Source of the DNA: Dechloromonas sp. HYN0024
Lineage (GTDB): Bacteria > Pseudomonadota > Gammaproteobacteria > Burkholderiales > Rhodocyclaceae
Assembly (NCBI RefSeq): GCF_003441615.1
Contig: NZ_CP031842.1
Coordinates: forward strand, 948,501 to 1,012,500
Reading direction: 5' to 3'
Length of the DNA: 64,000 nt
This document shows, piece by piece, positions 17,463 through 27,996 of the stretch (within the stretch, counting starts at the first letter, position 1; every line of letters begins with the position of its first letter). Under the pieces are notes generated by a model. It saw nothing but the letters and a program-made list of their open reading frames with translations, searched no databases and had not been told where the DNA came from. A program made the position numbers and the translations under genes.

Positions 17463-17815
17463 TCGAAGAAGTCGTTATCCAGGAAAGCATCGGGAGGAAG
17501 GTCATCAGTGAGCAGGGCGCTATCTACATCTTGCAGTTCGGTCACGTACTGGACACTATGCCAGTAAAAGGAGATCCACATGCCAAATAGCAGGGCTGCC
17601 ACGGCAAGAACTTGCTTGAGATAGGGAACGTAGGGGCCCATCCGGAAAGATAGGGTGCCTGCGCTAGCCAGCGCCATTTGCGGCACGGCCTGCTTTTGCT
17701 TGGCCAGCGCCAGATGGCGGGCAGCCTCCAGTCGCCGCGAGGCAGCAGGCTGGATATCTTTCAATCCATAATTCAGCGCTTGCCGAATACGATATGCGTA
17801 ACGTTCTTCGTTCAT
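17432..17815 (-). CDS. DUF3619 family membrane protein
   Basis: 127 residues from ATG 17815 (MNEERYAYRIRQALNYGL). An N-terminal helical region precedes one transmembrane helix (LAVAALLFGMWISFY) and an acidic C-terminal tail (DDLPPDAFLDND). One membrane helix directly downstream of an ECF sigma factor is the layout of an anti-sigma factor. That role is inference; DUF3619 has no established function that I know of. Its start overlaps the sigma factor stop by four bases. Confidence 0.82.
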   Translation of the reverse strand: MNEERYAYRIRQALNYGLKDIQPAASRRLEAARHLALAKQKQAVPQMALASAGTLSFRMGPYVPYLKQVLAVAALLFGMWISFYWHSVQYVTELQDVDSALLTDDLPPDAFLDNDFFEWLKDDSSEE

Positions 17816-18375
17816 AGTTTTATGCCTCTTGCCGACAGGGCGGCTGCCAGCGCGTGAGTGGCGCGCGAGCAATGGGTTTTTACGCTGCCTTCTGAGCAGC
17901 CCATCGCCGCTGCGGTTTCGGCGACGTCCATGTCTTCCCAATAACGCATGAGGAAGGCTTCCCGTTGACGTGCTGGCAGCTTTTTTATTTCGTCTTCGAT
18001 CAGATTGAGTGTTTGCGCCTGTTGCAGCTGGCTTTCCGGTGTTCGTGGCCCGGCATCGTCTTCGTCCGCGGCGAGGGTTTCCAGCGGGTCGTGATCATCG
18101 TCGTCATCCGGCGAGAAGGCCGAGAGCAGGGTGGTCCACATCGAGCGAACCTTGCTCCGCCGGTAGTAGTCGCGGATGGTGTTCTGCAGGATGCGCTGGA
18201 AGAGCATCGGGTACTCTTCGTCGGGGCGGTCGCCGTACTTTTCCGCCAACTTGAGCATGGCATCCTGAACGATATCCAGGGCGGCGTCTTCATCGTGCAC
18301 GGCGAACATCGCCTGTTTGAAGGCGCGGCGTTCGACAGATTCAAGAAAACTGGAAAGTTGTTGGGGGGATGACAG
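17812..18375 (-). CDS. RNA polymerase sigma factor, sigma-70 family (ECF-like)
   Basis: Region 2 (AMFAVHDEDAALDIVQDAML, LFQRILQNTIRDYYRR), an acidic linker (PDDDDDHD), and region 4 with its helix-turn-helix (LPARQREAFLMRYWEDMDV, GCSEGSVKTHCSRA). The first ATG in frame, at 18309, would remove the start of region 2. Family-like sequence (SSPQQLSSFLESVERRAFKQ) continues upstream to a CTG at 18375 preceded by GGAAGAG at good spacing, and I use that start. It leads the sigma-DUF3619-DUF3106-RDD block. The regulon is unknown. Confidence 0.88.
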   Translation of the reverse strand: MSSPQQLSSFLESVERRAFKQAMFAVHDEDAALDIVQDAMLKLAEKYGDRPDEEYPMLFQRILQNTIRDYYRRSKVRSMWTTLLSAFSPDDDDDHDPLETLAADEDDAGPRTPESQLQQAQTLNLIEDEIKKLPARQREAFLMRYWEDMDVAETAAAMGCSEGSVKTHCSRATHALAAALSARGIKL

Positions 18376-18426
18376 GGTCGTCTCTTCCGAAAGTTCTTGA
18401 GCATTATAGGGAAATACCGGGAAACC

Positions 18427-18455
18427 TTGACCGAAAATGGTCGGTCGATTAAGGT
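18427..18455 (+). promoter_or_regulatory. Candidate promoter of the ilv operon with a palindrome in the spacer
   Basis: TTGACC (18427-18432), a 17-base spacer and TAAGGT (18450-18455). An inverted repeat ACCGA-N6-TCGGT (18430-18445) overlaps the -35 element and spacer, as an operator would. No regulator is identified. The sigma factor gene starts about 50 bp away on the other strand. Confidence 0.4.
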
Positions 18456-18492
18456 TACGCCCTTTTAAGCAATAGCTTTTTTGGGCTCAAGA

Positions 18493-20193
18493 ATGATGAT
18501 CAGCGGTGCAGAAATTGTAATCAGGTGCCTGCAAGAAGAAAAGGTCGATTGTGTATTCGGTTACCCCGGTGGTTCCGTTTTGCACATTTACGACGCGCTT
18601 TTCAAGCAGGATCAGGTCAAACACATTCTTGTTCGCCATGAACAGGCAGCTGTGCACGCGGCTGATGCCTACTCGCGCTCTTCGCAGCGCGTCGGCGTCG
18701 CCCTCGTGACCTCCGGTCCTGGCGTGACCAACACGGTGACCGGTATTGCCACGGCCTACATGGACTCCATTCCGATGGTCGTGCTGACCGGCCAGGTGCC
18801 GTCGTTCTACATCGGCCAGGATGCTTTCCAGGAGTGTGATGCGGTCGGTATCACCCGGCCCTGCGTCAAGCACAACTTCCTGGTCAAGGATGTCAAGGAT
18901 CTGGCCGTCACCATCAAGAAGGCCTTCCACATCGCTTCGACCGGTCGTCCCGGCCCGGTGGTCGTTGATATCCCCAAGGACATCACGGCCCAGATGTGCG
19001 AATTCGATTACCCGAAGACGATCCAGATGCGTTCGTACAACCCGGTGGTCAAGGGGCATCTTGGACAGATCAAGAAGGCCGTGCAGATTCTGCAGGAAGC
19101 CAAGCGCCCGATCATCTATACCGGGGGTGGGGTTATTCTTTCCGATGCCGCCGAGCAACTGACCCGTCTGGCCCACAAGCTGAATTTCCCGGTGACCAAT
19201 ACCCTGATGGGCCTGGGCGGCTATCCGGCGACCGACAAGCAGTTCGTCGGCATGCTCGGCATGCACGGCACCTTCGAAGCCAATAACGCCATGCACTACG
19301 CCGATGTGATTCTGGCCATCGGTGCCCGCTTCGACGACCGCGTCATCGGCAACCCCGAGCATTTTGGCGAAGAGAAGCGCCGGGTTATCCATATCGATAT
19401 CGATCCGTCGTCGATTTCCAAGCGGGTCAAAGTCGATGTGCCTATCGTCGGCAATGTGCCGGACGTGCTCGAAGAAATCATGAAGCTGATGGATGGCGGG
19501 TTCAAGACCGATCCGGATGTCGCCAACTGGTGGAAGCAGATCGACGAGTGGCGCGGCCGCGAGTCGCTGCGCTACAAGCAGGCCGAACACATCATGCCGC
19601 AGTTCGTCATGGAAAAGCTCTACGAAGTCACCGGCGGCAATGCCTTCGTGACTTCGGACGTCGGCCAGCACCAGATGTTCGCTGCCCAGTACTACAAGTT
19701 CGACAAGCCCCGTCGCTGGATCAATTCCGGTGGTCTGGGCACCATGGGTGTCGGCCTGCCGTACGGCATGGGCGTGCTCATGGCCAATCCGGATGCGCAG
19801 GTTGCCTGCGTCACCGGCGAAGGCTCGATCCAGATGTGTATCCAGGAACTGTCGACCTGCAAGCAGTACGGCTTCCCGATCAAGATCATCAACCTCAACA
19901 ACGGCATGCTCGGCATGGTCCGCCAGTGGCAGGAAATGTTCTATTCCAAGCGCTACTCGCAGTCCTACGTGACCTCGCTGCCCGATTTCGTCAAGCTGGC
20001 CGAAGCCTACGGTCACGTCGGCATGAAGATCGAAAAGCCGGAAGACGTCGAACCCGCCTTGCGCAAGGCCTTCACCGAGCACAAGGATGATCTGGTGTTC
20101 ATGGACTTCATCATTGATCCGGGTGCCAACGTCTTCCCGATGGTGGCGGCCGGCAAGGGATTGACCGAAATGATCCTCGCTGAAGATCTGTAA
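18493..20193 (+). CDS. ilvB: Acetolactate synthase large (catalytic) subunit
   Basis: 566 residues. ThDP-dependent condensation of two pyruvates, or pyruvate with 2-oxobutyrate, is the first common step of Val/Leu/Ile synthesis. Seen are EIVIRCLQEEKVDCVFGYPG, the catalytic glutamate in VRHEQAAVHAADAYSR, and the ThDP motif from GEGSIQMC to NNGMLGMVRQWQ. I chose ATG 18493 (ATG 18496 is also possible); an upstream in-frame TTG at 18481 is less likely. It is followed by the regulatory subunit and ilvC in one operon. It could equally be called ilvI. Confidence 0.97.
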   Translation: MMISGAEIVIRCLQEEKVDCVFGYPGGSVLHIYDALFKQDQVKHILVRHEQAAVHAADAYSRSSQRVGVALVTSGPGVTNTVTGIATAYMDSIPMVVLTGQVPSFYIGQDAFQECDAVGITRPCVKHNFLVKDVKDLAVTIKKAFHIASTGRPGPVVVDIPKDITAQMCEFDYPKTIQMRSYNPVVKGHLGQIKKAVQILQEAKRPIIYTGGGVILSDAAEQLTRLAHKLNFPVTNTLMGLGGYPATDKQFVGMLGMHGTFEANNAMHYADVILAIGARFDDRVIGNPEHFGEEKRRVIHIDIDPSSISKRVKVDVPIVGNVPDVLEEIMKLMDGGFKTDPDVANWWKQIDEWRGRESLRYKQAEHIMPQFVMEKLYEVTGGNAFVTSDVGQHQMFAAQYYKFDKPRRWINSGGLGTMGVGLPYGMGVLMANPDAQVACVTGEGSIQMCIQELSTCKQYGFPIKIINLNNGMLGMVRQWQEMFYSKRYSQSYVTSLPDFVKLAEAYGHVGMKIEKPEDVEPALRKAFTEHKDDLVFMDFIIDPGANVFPMVAAGKGLTEMILAEDL

Positions 20194-20211
20194 GCGGGGA
20201 GAGGAAAAACT

Positions 20212-20706
20212 ATGCAGCGACACATCATTTCCATCCTGATCGAAAACGAATCGGGTGCACTTTCCCGCGTGGCCGGGCTCTTCTCGGCGCGTGGCTACAA
20301 CATTGAATCGCTCACCGTGGCACCGACGGAAGATCCCTCGCTGTCCCGGATGACCATCCTGACTTCCGGCTCCGACGAGGTGCTTGAACAGATCACGAAA
20401 CAGCTCAACAAGCTGATCGACGTGGTCAAGGTGGTCGATCTCTCCGAAGCTGCTCATGTCGAGCGTGAACTGATGCTGATCAAGGTTCGCGCCACCGGCA
20501 AGGACCGTGAAGAGATGAAGCGGATGGCCGATATTTTCCGTGGTCGTATCATCGACGTCACGGAATCGACCTATGTCATCGAGTTGACCGGCGCAAGCTC
20601 CAAGCTCGACTCCTTCATCGCCGCGCTTGATGCCGGCCTGATTCTCGAAACCGTCCGTACTGGTGTCTGTGGCATCGGTCGCGGCGATCGTATTCTAAAA
20701 GTTTAA
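20212..20706 (+). CDS. ilvH: Acetolactate synthase small (regulatory) subunit
   Basis: 164 residues with an N-terminal ACT domain (HIISILIENESGALSRVAGL, then FSARGYNIESLTVA) and the C-terminal domain of IlvH/IlvN. It activates the catalytic subunit and confers valine feedback inhibition. It starts 18 bp after ilvB with a GGGGAGAGG-like ribosome site. Confidence 0.97.
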   Translation: MQRHIISILIENESGALSRVAGLFSARGYNIESLTVAPTEDPSLSRMTILTSGSDEVLEQITKQLNKLIDVVKVVDLSEAAHVERELMLIKVRATGKDREEMKRMADIFRGRIIDVTESTYVIELTGASSKLDSFIAALDAGLILETVRTGVCGIGRGDRILKV

Positions 20707-21747
<1,041 letters not shown>

Positions 21748-21762
21748 GGTTGTCGCGGGCTC

Positions 21763-21829
21763 GGTAGCGCGTCGTTGCTTACGCTTTCCGTACTAACGTA
21801 CTGTCTGCGCATGCGCGCCTAGCGCTACC
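21763..21829. repeat. Intergenic inverted repeat with internal palindromes after ilvC
   Basis: GGTAGCGC (21763-21770) and its perfect complement GCGCTACC (21822-21829) enclose smaller palindromic runs (CCGTACTAACGTACTG and GCGCATGCGCGC). No coding frame is evident. It may be a repeated intergenic element or a processing site between ilvC and pssA. Confidence 0.6.
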
Positions 21830-21835
21830 TTCGCT

Positions 21836-21868
21836 TTGGGCGGTGTGGGTTTATCCCTCACCGCCCAA
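21836..21868 (+). terminator. Strong hairpin between ilvC and pssA
   Basis: TTGGGCGGTG (21836-21845) pairs perfectly with CACCGCCCAA (21859-21868); within the loop GGG and CCC can pair too. The following bases (GTTGTTTG) are only moderately T-rich, so terminator activity is probable but not certain. Confidence 0.55.
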
Positions 21869-21922
21869 GTTGTTTGAGGGATAGGTGTATCCTTGCACCA
21901 TTCTGGATGACTCTATAAGCCA

Positions 21923-22675
21923 ATGACCGAACTCAAACCCCGTAAATCGCTGTTCAATCCGGAAATCAAGCGGCGCGGTATTTACGTGCTGCCCAACCTG
22001 TTCACCACGGCAGCCCTGTTTGCCGGCTTCTTCGCCATCGTGCAGGCGATGCAGGGTGACTTTGCCCGGGCCGCGATGGCTATTTTCGTGGCCATGGTCC
22101 TTGACGGACTCGATGGTCGTGTGGCCCGCCTGACCAATACCCAGTCGGCTTTCGGGGCCGAATACGATTCGCTGTCGGACATGGTCAGTTTCGGTGCCGC
22201 ACCGGCGCTTGTCATGTATGAATGGGCCTTGCGCGACATGGGGCGCCTGGGCTGGATCGCTGCCTTCATCTATTGTGCCTGCGCAGCGTTGCGTCTGGCC
22301 CGCTTCAACACGACCCTGGAAGTCATGGACAAGCGCTATTTTCAGGGTCTGCCGTCGCCGGCGGCAGCCGCGCTGGTGGCCGGGCTGGTCTGGGTGATGA
22401 TCGAGACTGGCGTGGCTGGTAATGATGTGCGCTGGTTTGCCTGCGGGCTGACCTTGTTTGCCGGCCTGACCATGGTTTCGAATATTCGCTTTTACAGTTT
22501 CAAGGACGTCAATCTTAAAAAGAGCGTGCCTTTCTTCGTGATTGCCGCCATTGCCCTGGGTTTTGCCCTGGTCGCCTATAGTCCGGAAATTGCCATGTTC
22601 GGCTTCTTCGTCATTTATGGTCTGTCGGGTTATGTTCAGGCCGCGATTGGCTTGCTCAAGCGCAAAGCCTCGTAG
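21923..22675 (+). CDS. pssA: CDP-diacylglycerol--serine O-phosphatidyltransferase
   Basis: 250 residues, a membrane enzyme of the CDP-alcohol phosphatidyltransferase family making phosphatidylserine, the precursor of phosphatidylethanolamine. The catalytic signature DG-x2-AR-x8-G-x3-D-x3-D is present as DGLDGRVARLTN then GAEYDSLSD. Several transmembrane helices follow. It lies between ilvC and leuA (12-bp gap to leuA). Confidence 0.95.
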   Translation: MTELKPRKSLFNPEIKRRGIYVLPNLFTTAALFAGFFAIVQAMQGDFARAAMAIFVAMVLDGLDGRVARLTNTQSAFGAEYDSLSDMVSFGAAPALVMYEWALRDMGRLGWIAAFIYCACAALRLARFNTTLEVMDKRYFQGLPSPAAAALVAGLVWVMIETGVAGNDVRWFACGLTLFAGLTMVSNIRFYSFKDVNLKKSVPFFVIAAIALGFALVAYSPEIAMFGFFVIYGLSGYVQAAIGLLKRKAS

Positions 22676-22687
22676 TTCGGAGTATTT

Positions 22688-24229
<1,542 letters not shown>

Positions 24230-24248
24230 TCCTGTCGGCACTCCCGCC

Positions 24249-24281
24249 AAAAGCCGCCTCAGTTTTGCTAGGCGGCTTTTT
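24249..24281. terminator. Bidirectional intrinsic terminator after leuA
   Basis: A stem AAAGCCGCC/GGCGGCTTT with a 12-base loop is flanked by A-run and T-run, so it can terminate leuA and the converging DUF2069 gene. It overlaps the last codons of the latter. Confidence 0.85.
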
Positions 24282-24633
24282 CTTTGGGGGGGCTGCCGCG
24301 GGTGGCGCGGACGAAGAGGATGGTCAGGACGAAGAGGAGCGTCGCGAGGATGGTTTCACCGATGGCCAGTTGCTGGCTCAATCCTTGGTCGCTGGTGGCG
24401 CGGAGCAAACCTTCCATCAGGTAAAACTGGATGAATAGTGACAGCCACTTGTAGGTGTAGCGCTTGCCGCGCAGGATGCCGAACAGCGGGACAAGCAGAA
24501 ACGCCCCTTTCAATACCATCCACGAGCCGCCCGGCCGGAGCGGTGCCAGCCAGCCTTCCCAGGCCAGGCAGAGGAAAATCAGCGCGATCAGGCAGGCACT
24601 GGCGGAAATCTGGTAGCGGGTGGCGGATGTCAA
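24268..24633 (-). CDS. DUF2069 family membrane protein
   Basis: 121 residues with four predicted transmembrane helices (ISASACLIALIFLCLAWEG; SWMVLKGAFLLVPLFGIL; WLSLFIQFYLMEGLLRA; ILATLLFVLTILFVRA). This matches DUF2069, found next to wrbA in many proteobacteria. The function is unknown. It starts with TTG at 24633, overlapping the wrbA stop by four bases (TTGA). Confidence 0.85.
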   Translation of the reverse strand: MTSATRYQISASACLIALIFLCLAWEGWLAPLRPGGSWMVLKGAFLLVPLFGILRGKRYTYKWLSLFIQFYLMEGLLRATSDQGLSQQLAIGETILATLLFVLTILFVRATRGSPPKEKAA

Positions 24634-25226
24634 GGTTGGCTCAGTTTTTTGGCGAGGTTGGCTAGCCGCTGGCCCTGGACAAAAGCCAGGCGACTCTCTG
24701 CTTCGGTCAAGGCCGGGCTTCCGGTTGGTCCGGCTACATGGCTCGGCCCATAGGGCGTGCCGCCAGCGCTGGTCGAAGAAAGTTCGGCTTCGGTAAAGGG
24801 CAGGCCGGTGATCACCATGCCGTGGTGCAGGAGCGGAAGCATCATCGACAGCAGGGTGCTTTCATTGCCGCCGTGCTGGCTACCGCTGGAGGTAAAGACA
24901 CAGGCCGGCTTGTCGACCAGCGTGCCGTTCTGCCAGTCGGCAATGGTGCCATCCCAGAAATATTTCATCGGTGCCGCCATGTTACCGAAGCGAACCGGGC
25001 TGCCCAGGGCCAGACCGACGCATTCATCAAGGTCGGCCAGTTCGACATAGGGCGCACCAGACTCCGGCACTTCCGGGGTGGTGGCTTCGCAGGTGGTCGA
25101 GACACGGGGAACGGTGCGCAGGCGGGCCTGCATGCCGGGGACTGACTCGATGCCGGCGGCAATCCGTTCGGCCAGGGCGCGAACCGAGCCACGGTGGCTG
25201 TAATAGAGGACGAGTATATCTTGCAT
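24630..25226 (-). CDS. wrbA: NAD(P)H:quinone oxidoreductase, WrbA type
   Basis: 198 residues of the flavodoxin-like WrbA family: ILVLYYSHRGSVRALAERIA binds the FMN phosphate, GSPVRFGNMAAPMKYFWDG and FTSSGSQHGGNESTLLSM are family motifs. It performs two-electron reduction of quinones and so limits oxidative stress. It is divergent from the yihY homologue across a 21-bp gap. Confidence 0.95.
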   Translation of the reverse strand: MQDILVLYYSHRGSVRALAERIAAGIESVPGMQARLRTVPRVSTTCEATTPEVPESGAPYVELADLDECVGLALGSPVRFGNMAAPMKYFWDGTIADWQNGTLVDKPACVFTSSGSQHGGNESTLLSMMLPLLHHGMVITGLPFTEAELSSTSAGGTPYGPSHVAGPTGSPALTEAESRLAFVQGQRLANLAKKLSQP

Positions 25227-25247
25227 GGTCGGCTATTATACTGCCCC

Positions 25248-26081
25248 ATGCCAAACCCCTCCCGAACTCGTCGCGGCCATGCGCCGCAGCCACGGACCGT
25301 CGGTATCTTTCGCCGCTTTCTCAGCGAGAACATGATGCAGACCAGTGCTGCGCTGGCGTTCACGACCCTGATGGCACTGGTGCCTCTGGTCGCCGTTGTG
25401 TTGTCAGTGGCGGGTGCGGTGCCCTATCTCGATCTGCTGGTTGCCCGCCTCGATCTGTTGATTCGCGAGGCCTTGCTGCCGCCAGGTGCCGCCGGGGCTA
25501 TTGCCGGCAACATCGGAAAATTCTCTCATAAGGCGCAGAACCTGACGCTGGCCGGTATCGCCGTGCTCAGCGTCACGGCATTCTTGCTCATGCATACCAT
25601 CGAGCGGGCCTTTAACCACCTCTGGCATGTCGAGCCGCGTCCCTTGCTCGATCGCCTGCGTCTCTATGCATTTGTTATGGCTGTCTGGCCATTTGTGCTG
25701 GGGGCGGTGGCCGGTGCCATGTCCTTTGCCGTGACGACCTCGCTGGGCTGGTTCGACGAGCCGATCTGGTTTCGTCGCTTTGCCCTGAAAGCCGTGGCCG
25801 TGCTGATCCTAGGTCTGTTCTTCTCGTTTCTCTATTACGCCGTACCGAATGCCCAGGTGACGCGGCGTGCAGCGCTGGCCGGTGGTGTTTTCGCAACGCT
25901 GGCATTTTCGCTCATGCAGAAGTTTTTCGAGAGTTTTCTGGTTAGCTCGGCCATGCTCAAAAGCATCTATGGTGCCTTTGCCGCCTTTCCGGTATTTCTC
26001 GTCTGGCTTCACCTGTCGTGGGCGGTAGTCTTGTTTGGCGGGCTGATTGCCGCCAGTATCAAGCGTCCGGCAAAACGTTGA
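25248..26081 (+). CDS. YihY-family inner membrane protein
   Basis: 277 residues with six predicted transmembrane helices, beginning with the family motif FLSENMMQTSAALAFTTLMA. Known members include proteins once mistaken for ribonuclease BN; their function is not settled. I chose ATG 25248; an earlier in-frame start at 25194 would overlap the divergent wrbA. It overlaps the convergent gene at 26059 by 23 bp. Confidence 0.9.
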   Translation: MPNPSRTRRGHAPQPRTVGIFRRFLSENMMQTSAALAFTTLMALVPLVAVVLSVAGAVPYLDLLVARLDLLIREALLPPGAAGAIAGNIGKFSHKAQNLTLAGIAVLSVTAFLLMHTIERAFNHLWHVEPRPLLDRLRLYAFVMAVWPFVLGAVAGAMSFAVTTSLGWFDEPIWFRRFALKAVAVLILGLFFSFLYYAVPNAQVTRRAALAGGVFATLAFSLMQKFFESFLVSSAMLKSIYGAFAAFPVFLVWLHLSWAVVLFGGLIAASIKRPAKR

Positions 26082-27570
26082 AGATTTCGATGGCGCTGGT
26101 TTGTTCGTCCAGACTGGTTGATTGAACCTCTCGGATTTCCAGGTTATCGGCCTCAATCACGACAACGATGCGCCGTGTGTTTTCCCGCAGCAGACCGGCC
26201 GGTAATACCAGCGATTGGGTTGGGCGAAGGGGGGGGGCCGAGGGCAGCATCAGGGCGGCGACGTTGCCTGAATCGAGGGCGTAAGCATGCGCGACCTCAA
26301 CGGCCATGGCCTTGGGGGCGAGTATTTGCAAGCCCAGTTCAATGTGCTCAGGATTTTCCGAGACGGCCCAGCGAATGATGCAGACATGCCAGGTCGGCGT
26401 TGCTTCGGCGTGGTCCCCCAGTGCTTGCAGTGCAACGATGTCACCCACCCGGAGGTGGCTGGTGTTGCCTGACATATGCATCATCGAGTAGCCGTCAGGG
26501 CTTTCGTTGATGACCATCCATTCGCTGAGTTCCTTTGGCGTCTCCAGCGATTTCATCAGATGCCAGAGATTGCCCAGGCCGGAGCAGAGGTTAGCGCGAT
26601 AGGACTGGCGGCGCCGCGAGAAACGCCGTTTGCTCGGGTGGCCCCAGAGACGATTGAGGCGCAGCAAAGTACTCGGACCAATGGGCGTGTCGGCGAATGG
26701 TGGCAGGCCGAGTGTTTCCGCCGGAACCCCCTGGAGGAGCTCGGTACGTAGCTTGAGTGCGGCTTCGGCGATGCTGTCGCAGGCAAAATAGAGCACCTTG
26801 GCATCGGGGGGCGGCGTGCGCCGGATCAAGGCATTGGCAGGAAAGTCCCGGTCCGGATCAATCCAGAAAATCCCGTCGCGGTTGAGTGGCGGGGCTTCCA
26901 GAAAGGCAATGTCGGGGGTGGTGCACTCTATGAAGCTACCGATAAACTCCAGCTCCATGGCCGAGAAGGCGGCCGGTTGCGCGGTCGCAGCCAGCAGGAT
27001 GGCCGTGTAGATTTGTCGGATGCTCCCCGAGTCTTGCGGTCCGGGTGTGTCTTCAAGGCCGAGTCGGCGGGCTGTTGAAAATGCCGAGTGCAACTGTTGC
27101 CAGAGACCAGAGGGCGGCGGCGCGGCGATTAAATGGGAGATGCGTACTTGCCACGCGATGGTGTCCATGGCGCGACGCAAAGAGGTATGGGGGGTGCGCG
27201 GCGATACTTCGATTTCCGGGTCGAAAAGCTCAGCCAGCGTGTTGAAATAATCCTGAGTGAGTGTTTCCAGAACGTCGAGCAGGATGCGGACATGCTGACG
27301 CTGCTTGCGCGAAATCGGTAAGGAAATTTCTTGCAGGCGCGGCAATTCGGCATTGGCGATACGTTCTGCCTGACCAAAAAGCAGATCAAGTAGTTTGAGA
27401 CGCTGGAAATTGGGAATAGGCGTGTCGCGCAACAGCAGAAGCTGACGATGCAGTTGATCGGCATCGCCGGAGCCGGTTCGGCCATGCGTCAAGGCTAGCC
27501 ATTCAAGAATGCGCTTGACGCTGGCTTCGGCAGCGGAAGGGGAGTTGTGCTCGGATGCGCTAATCGTCAT
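26059..27570 (-). CDS. Large hypothetical protein, possible PilZ-like C-terminal domain
   Basis: 503 residues from ATG 27570 (MTISASEHN), not recognised with confidence. The N-terminal 300 residues are mostly helical with leucine-rich segments. A basic patch, KRRFSRRRQSYRANLCSG, is followed by a beta-rich region with VINESPDGYSMMHMSG, LRVGDIVAL and IELGLQILAP. An RRRxxR-like stretch followed by a small beta-barrel recalls PilZ c-di-GMP receptors, but the D/NxSxxG motif appears only as NESPDG. It is cytoplasmic, with no signal peptide. An in-frame ATG at 27618 could add 16 residues. Confidence 0.75.
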   Translation of the reverse strand: MTISASEHNSPSAAEASVKRILEWLALTHGRTGSGDADQLHRQLLLLRDTPIPNFQRLKLLDLLFGQAERIANAELPRLQEISLPISRKQRQHVRILLDVLETLTQDYFNTLAELFDPEIEVSPRTPHTSLRRAMDTIAWQVRISHLIAAPPPSGLWQQLHSAFSTARRLGLEDTPGPQDSGSIRQIYTAILLAATAQPAAFSAMELEFIGSFIECTTPDIAFLEAPPLNRDGIFWIDPDRDFPANALIRRTPPPDAKVLYFACDSIAEAALKLRTELLQGVPAETLGLPPFADTPIGPSTLLRLNRLWGHPSKRRFSRRRQSYRANLCSGLGNLWHLMKSLETPKELSEWMVINESPDGYSMMHMSGNTSHLRVGDIVALQALGDHAEATPTWHVCIIRWAVSENPEHIELGLQILAPKAMAVEVAHAYALDSGNVAALMLPSAPPLRPTQSLVLPAGLLRENTRRIVVVIEADNLEIREVQSTSLDEQTSAIEIFNVLPDA

Positions 27571-27669
27571 CCACGCAGAATAACAAAAATTTACACTTTC
27601 GCCATTGGTCCAGCGCATGCATCTCGGGTAGTTTTGTGCCGCACGTGGATTTCCCGATTCCTAAGTGGC

Positions 27670-27697
27670 TTGTTTTTCCTTGATAAAGCGCTATAAT
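27670..27697 (+). promoter_or_regulatory. Promoter of the rpsP-rimM-trmD-rplS operon
   Basis: TTGTTT (27670-27675), a 16-base spacer and a consensus TATAAT (27692-27697), 36 bp ahead of the rpsP ATG. Confidence 0.65.
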
Positions 27698-27732
27698 TCC
27701 GGGTCTTTTTTCCAGCTAACGAAAGTATTCCA

Positions 27733-27987
27733 ATGGTTGTTATCCGTCTTGCCCGTGGTGGCGCCAAGAAGCGCCCGTTCTACAACATGGTTGTTACCGA
27801 TTCCCGCAATCGTCGTGATGGCCGTTTCGTTGAGCGTATCGGCTTCTACAACCCGGTTGCTTCCGGCAATGCAGAATCCCTGCGTGTTGCCGTCGACCGT
27901 CTGGCCTACTGGCAGAGCAATGGCGCCCAGCTGTCGCCGACCGTTGCCCGTCTGGTCAAGCAGCACGCCGCTCAACAAGCTGCCTAA
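27733..27987 (+). CDS. rpsP: 30S ribosomal protein S16
   Basis: 84 residues: [34 protein letters not shown]. It is an early-assembling component of the 30S subunit. It is the first gene of the conserved four-gene operon with rimM, trmD and rplS. Confidence 0.98.
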   Translation: MVVIRLARGGAKKRPFYNMVVTDSRNRRDGRFVERIGFYNPVASGNAESLRVAVDRLAYWQSNGAQLSPTVARLVKQHAAQQAA

Positions 27988-27996
27988 GTTATTGTT

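Noticed and set aside
18463..18486. AAGC-AATA-GCTT plus T-run before ilvB as an attenuator
   Set aside because: The stem has only four base pairs and there is no branched-chain-rich leader peptide.
18487..20457. A 656-codon open frame antisense to ilvB and ilvH
   Set aside because: Long antisense frames are common in GC-rich genes; its translation is rich in His, Asp, Arg and Gly without family motifs, and ilvB/ilvH are certain.
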